Below, in pieces: positions 61,123-64,000 of a DNA stretch of 64,000 nucleotides; position 1 is the first letter of the stretch; each line of letters starts with the position of its first letter. The notes below the pieces were generated by a model that did no database searches, had not been told where the DNA came from, and saw only the letters and a list, made by a program, of their open reading frames with translations. A program made the translations under genes and the position numbers. The stretch is from Vespa crabro (taxonomy: Eukaryota > Arthropoda > Insecta > Hymenoptera > Vespidae): contig NC_060974.1 of assembly GCF_910589235.1 (NCBI RefSeq), positions 2,236,003-2,300,002 of the forward strand, in the 5' to 3' direction.

Positions 61123-61762
61123 ATGGGTTTTCAAAATATTTGGTATTCGCATCCACGAAAATACGGTCAGGGATCTAGATCTTGGTAAGTTGCAATTGGT
61201 ATGTTTATTTTAGATTTATTATACAAATATTTTTAGCTAAATGAAAACATAATAAAATAACGTTGTATTATACGTTGTACAACCGCGTGTTACAAAGTCT
61301 TCGTTGTATGTATTTTTTTTTATTATTTAACATTTTTATATAATATTTATAAGAAATGGTATACTGAATAATTTAGTATTTATCATTATTTATTTAACGC
61401 ATAATATAGAATACATTTTTCCATGATTTCTTAATCTAACCTAAAAAGGTTAGATAGATGGACAAGCTAATAAAGATTAGTTTATGTATTATAATTTATT
61501 TATTCATTTATTTATATTTTTTTATTTTTTTTTCCATTAAAAATATTTCTTTAAATCTTTTTACAGCCGTGCTTGTGCAAATAAACATGGACTTATCCGT
61601 AAATATGGCCTGAATATATGCCGACAATGTTTCAGAGAATATGCGGCTGATATTGGTTTTAAGAAGGTAAAAACAGAATCATGTTTAATATCTAAAATAG
61701 AAAGAACATATAAATATTCATAAATAAAGTTGATTCCTTTTTTTCTTTTATAGTTGGATTAG
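61123..61762 (+). CDS. RpS29: 40S ribosomal protein S29 (uS14)
   Basis: Three exons (61123-61184, 61567-61666, 61754-61762) give 56 aa, the canonical length. MGFQNIWYSHPRKYGQGSRS is the invariant N-terminus. The zinc-binding CxxC pairs are in CRACANKHGLIRKYGLNICR and QCF. The last exon encodes only Leu-Asp-stop, completing the C-terminus GFKKLD. It is a component of the small subunit head near the decoding region. A TOP-like tract lies upstream. Confidence 0.98.
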
Positions 61763-62258
61763 TACATTAGAAAAAAGTTTAACAGAAAAACAAATTCCAA
61801 CGATGTACCATTAAATGCGTCAACCCAAATCATTCAAAATTTTATTAAGATGATAAATTATCAAGATGAATAAACTGATAATTTGTATAAATGTAATACA
61901 GAAATAAATGTAATTTCAGAAAGTGTAATTTGTTATATTATCACATAGAACTAATTTACCCTTTTGTATTAATTTCCTCTCATGTAAGTCATAGGTTATA
62001 TGATTAATCTGAATATGCGTTTATATATATTTATATTTTATCATATATATATTTTATGAATTAGCCAATTAAAACTCTTGTTTTACGATGCAACGGTGAT
62101 GTCCAATAATGACCAATCGGAAATGTTGTTCATGTTGCTATTTCTTCGTGTATATATTTTGACCAGGTTTGAGTTAATAAGTTAAATTGCACGAATTTAT
62201 GTGTAATTTAAGGTAATAAAGACAATTAAATCTTCAACAATTATTTAAATTTAGCAAA
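61763..62258. other. Intergenic RpS29 / TMEM256
   Basis: RpS29 3' UTR (AATAAA near 61903) and TMEM256 promoter. A GC-richer patch near 62085-62120 (CGATGCAACGGTGATGTCC) precedes the TMEM256 leader. Confidence 0.5.
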
Positions 62259-63303
62259 ATGGGATTTACAGAGCTATTAAATTATGTCGTATTTACCAAT
62301 CCAGTTAGTTCAGGGACATTCTTATTTCTCAGAGGTACAGCAAGAATGGTAAGTTTTTAAATCTGTTTATTAATGAAATTACTATTTGAGAAATAAATTT
62401 AGACCTTGATTTTTAACGGTGAATAGATACATAGTATTGTTTTTATTTAGATTGTTAAGCTATCAATCATATCAAATATAACCTATAACAAAACATAAGG
62501 TATGATACTGCATATATGACGTATGTAGAAAATAACAAATATAAAAAAGTGAAACAAAACTAAAAACAAATAATCTTAATCTAATCAATTTTCATTTATG
62601 TAATATCATATTATAACAAAATAAAATCTATTATATAATCTATTATTTAAAAAAATATATACATATATTATAGGCAGGTGATTATATGGGTTTGCAACCG
62701 AAACAAGAAGTAAAAATGCCACCTTCTACACCTTTATGGAAATTAGCTTCGTCTGCAGGACCTTACATGAAACTTGCTGGACTTAGTGGAGCGGCAGCTG
62801 TAATATTGGGTGCTTATGGTGCACATAGTAAGTTGCATAATATCATTTTTTAGTTCCAATATATCTTTAATAATAATCTAATTTTATCATGCTCTTTGTT
62901 ATAAAAAAAAAATGGATTTGTTAAACGTGCATAATAAAATATATATATTGTATAAAAATTATTGTCTCATTGTTTCAGAACTTAATGCAGAAAAACTCCC
63001 AGACCAAGCAAGAATATTTGAAACAGCGAATAGATACCATTTCATTCATACACTAGCTTTACTTGGCTTACCTCTTAGTAGAAAACCATCCTTGGTAAGT
63101 CTTTGTTAAATATCGCGACTTTACTACTAATTGTTATATCTTTTCTTATTAATTTACAGGTTGCAGTTTTTTTCATTTGTGGAATAATAATGTTCAGTGG
63201 TACTTGTTATTATGTTGCTTTTACAAACGATAAACGTTTTTCAAGGATAACGCCGATCGGTGGTACATGCTTCATATTGGGATGGTTATCTCTGCTTATA
63301 TAA
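62259..63303 (+). CDS. TMEM256 homologue (DUF423 membrane protein)
   Basis: Four exons (62259-62348, 62674-62827, 62979-63094, 63160-63303) give 167 aa. The DUF423/TMEM256 core is clear: SGAAAVILGAYGAH (TM1), ETANRYHFIHTLALLGLPL, VAVFFICGIIMFSGTCYY and FSRITPIGGTCFILGWLSLL. Insect versions add the N-terminal stretch seen here (about residues 1-50). It is a small four-helix membrane protein, reported in mitochondrial or vesicle proteomes, of unknown function. Confidence 0.93.
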
Positions 63304-64000
63304 ATATAACAATAAAAATATATTGTGATATGTTTCAAATGTAAGGTCGTATTTTAAGTTTGATATTTTTTGGTAAATAATTCTTTAAAAAATATATAAA
63401 TGACTATGTATAAAATAATGTTGTTATTATATATTTTTATGGAAAATAAATCATATTTAAGTAATATATTTTATAGCATTACCATGCATGCCATATATAG
63501 TATTATATTATTAATATTGATTAAAAAAGGATTCTCTTTTTGGCAAGCATGTTCCTTGTATTTACATTTATTGAAGGCTTTTTTTAAAAAAAAAAAACAA
63601 AACTTTTCTGCATTGTGTAAAGAAAAAGTCCTTTATACTAATGGATTGATATAAATATAACTTTGTTTATAATATTAATGACATGTGTTTGAATTGTATC
63701 TCGAACCATTACACGTTTCTTATAATGTGTATATAAGACTGTTGGTTGAACATATTTTCTTTCATTTAAATTTCTTTTGCTTCTATGTATTATTGTATTT
63801 ACGTATTACCTTTCGTCGTTCGTCGTCACATATTGTGAAAGGACACGATAAAAAATAACTATGTACCTTATACATTATGTTGATTGCAGTACATGTAACA
63901 TTGCCTGATGTACGTGTGTAATCACACAGCATATATCACATATTAAACATTGTGGTGGCATGATATCGGCAGCTCTATTATCTTTTTAAGTATATTTAAT
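63304..64000. other. Right flank without recognised gene
   Basis: 3' UTR of TMEM256, then AT-rich sequence. An open frame near 63400-63654 is composed of A/T-rich codons with no motif. A slightly richer stretch (63800-63960) could be the edge of a neighbouring gene's promoter, but nothing can be supported. Confidence 0.4.

Noticed and set aside
1..64000. CRISPR arrays, rRNA genes, intact transposons
   Set aside because: No regularly spaced repeats, no rRNA-like segments and no transposase or reverse transcriptase motifs were seen.

Overview
The window looks like AT-rich nuclear DNA from an insect, most likely a hymenopteran. It has short introns (often 60-150 bp), GT-AG splice sites with AT-rich flanks, and many dinucleotide and poly-A tracts. 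The gene set is insect-typical: two Methuselah-like receptors, a hemomucin, Golgi alpha-mannosidase II and a TTLL15-like protein. The order Hymenoptera is an inference from overall character, not proven here. I assembled exons by hand from splice sites, reading-frame phase and remembered protein families. Every spliced CDS given here sums to a whole number of codons, which supports the models.

Layout. 1.3-2.1 kb (+): a small single-RRM gene resembling one RRM of RBM28/Nop4. 2.9-5.2 kb (+): FASTK/RAP-domain mitochondrial RNA protein. 6.2-7.2 kb (-): TatD-type nuclease. 8.2-9.4 kb (+): histone N-alpha-acetyltransferase NAA40, whose stop codon lies 31 bp from the convergent stop of Golgi alpha-mannosidase II (9.4-13.5 kb, -). 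14.6-21.6 kb (+): complete PSME4/PA200 in 13 exons. 21.6-25.3 kb: gene-free, with a diverged direct repeat. 25.3-26.9 kb (-): Rab1. 28.1-28.9 kb (+): PIG-H, whose 3' end overlaps the start of an unrecognised 940-codon protein (28.8-31.85 kb, +). 32.1-33.1 kb (-): small NSL1/Mis14-like protein, divergent from hemomucin/APMAP (33.3-35.6 kb, +). 36.8-37.9 kb (-): C3orf33-like protein, divergent from an unrecognised protein with YxPxS repeats (38.6-39.8 kb, +).

40.1-56.0 kb (-) is one gene, the spliceosomal helicase Aquarius, complete in 15 exons (1482 aa). Its roughly 10-kb third intron carries two Methuselah-like GPCR genes on the opposite strand. Divergent from Aquarius are SMUG1 uracil-DNA glycosylase (56.8-57.8 kb, +; one apparent GC-AG intron) and then ADAT2 tRNA adenosine deaminase (58.0-58.5 kb, +). 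A TTLL15-like protein follows (58.7-60.35 kb, -), divergent from ribosomal protein S29 (61.1-61.8 kb, +), then a TMEM256-like membrane protein (62.3-63.3 kb, +).

The genes are mostly unrelated housekeeping functions, so no single pathway unites the window. The most unusual structures are the PIG-H/unknown overlapping cistrons, the nested GPCR pair inside Aquarius, and the YxPxS-repeat protein. I saw no rRNA, tRNA, CRISPR array or intact transposon.
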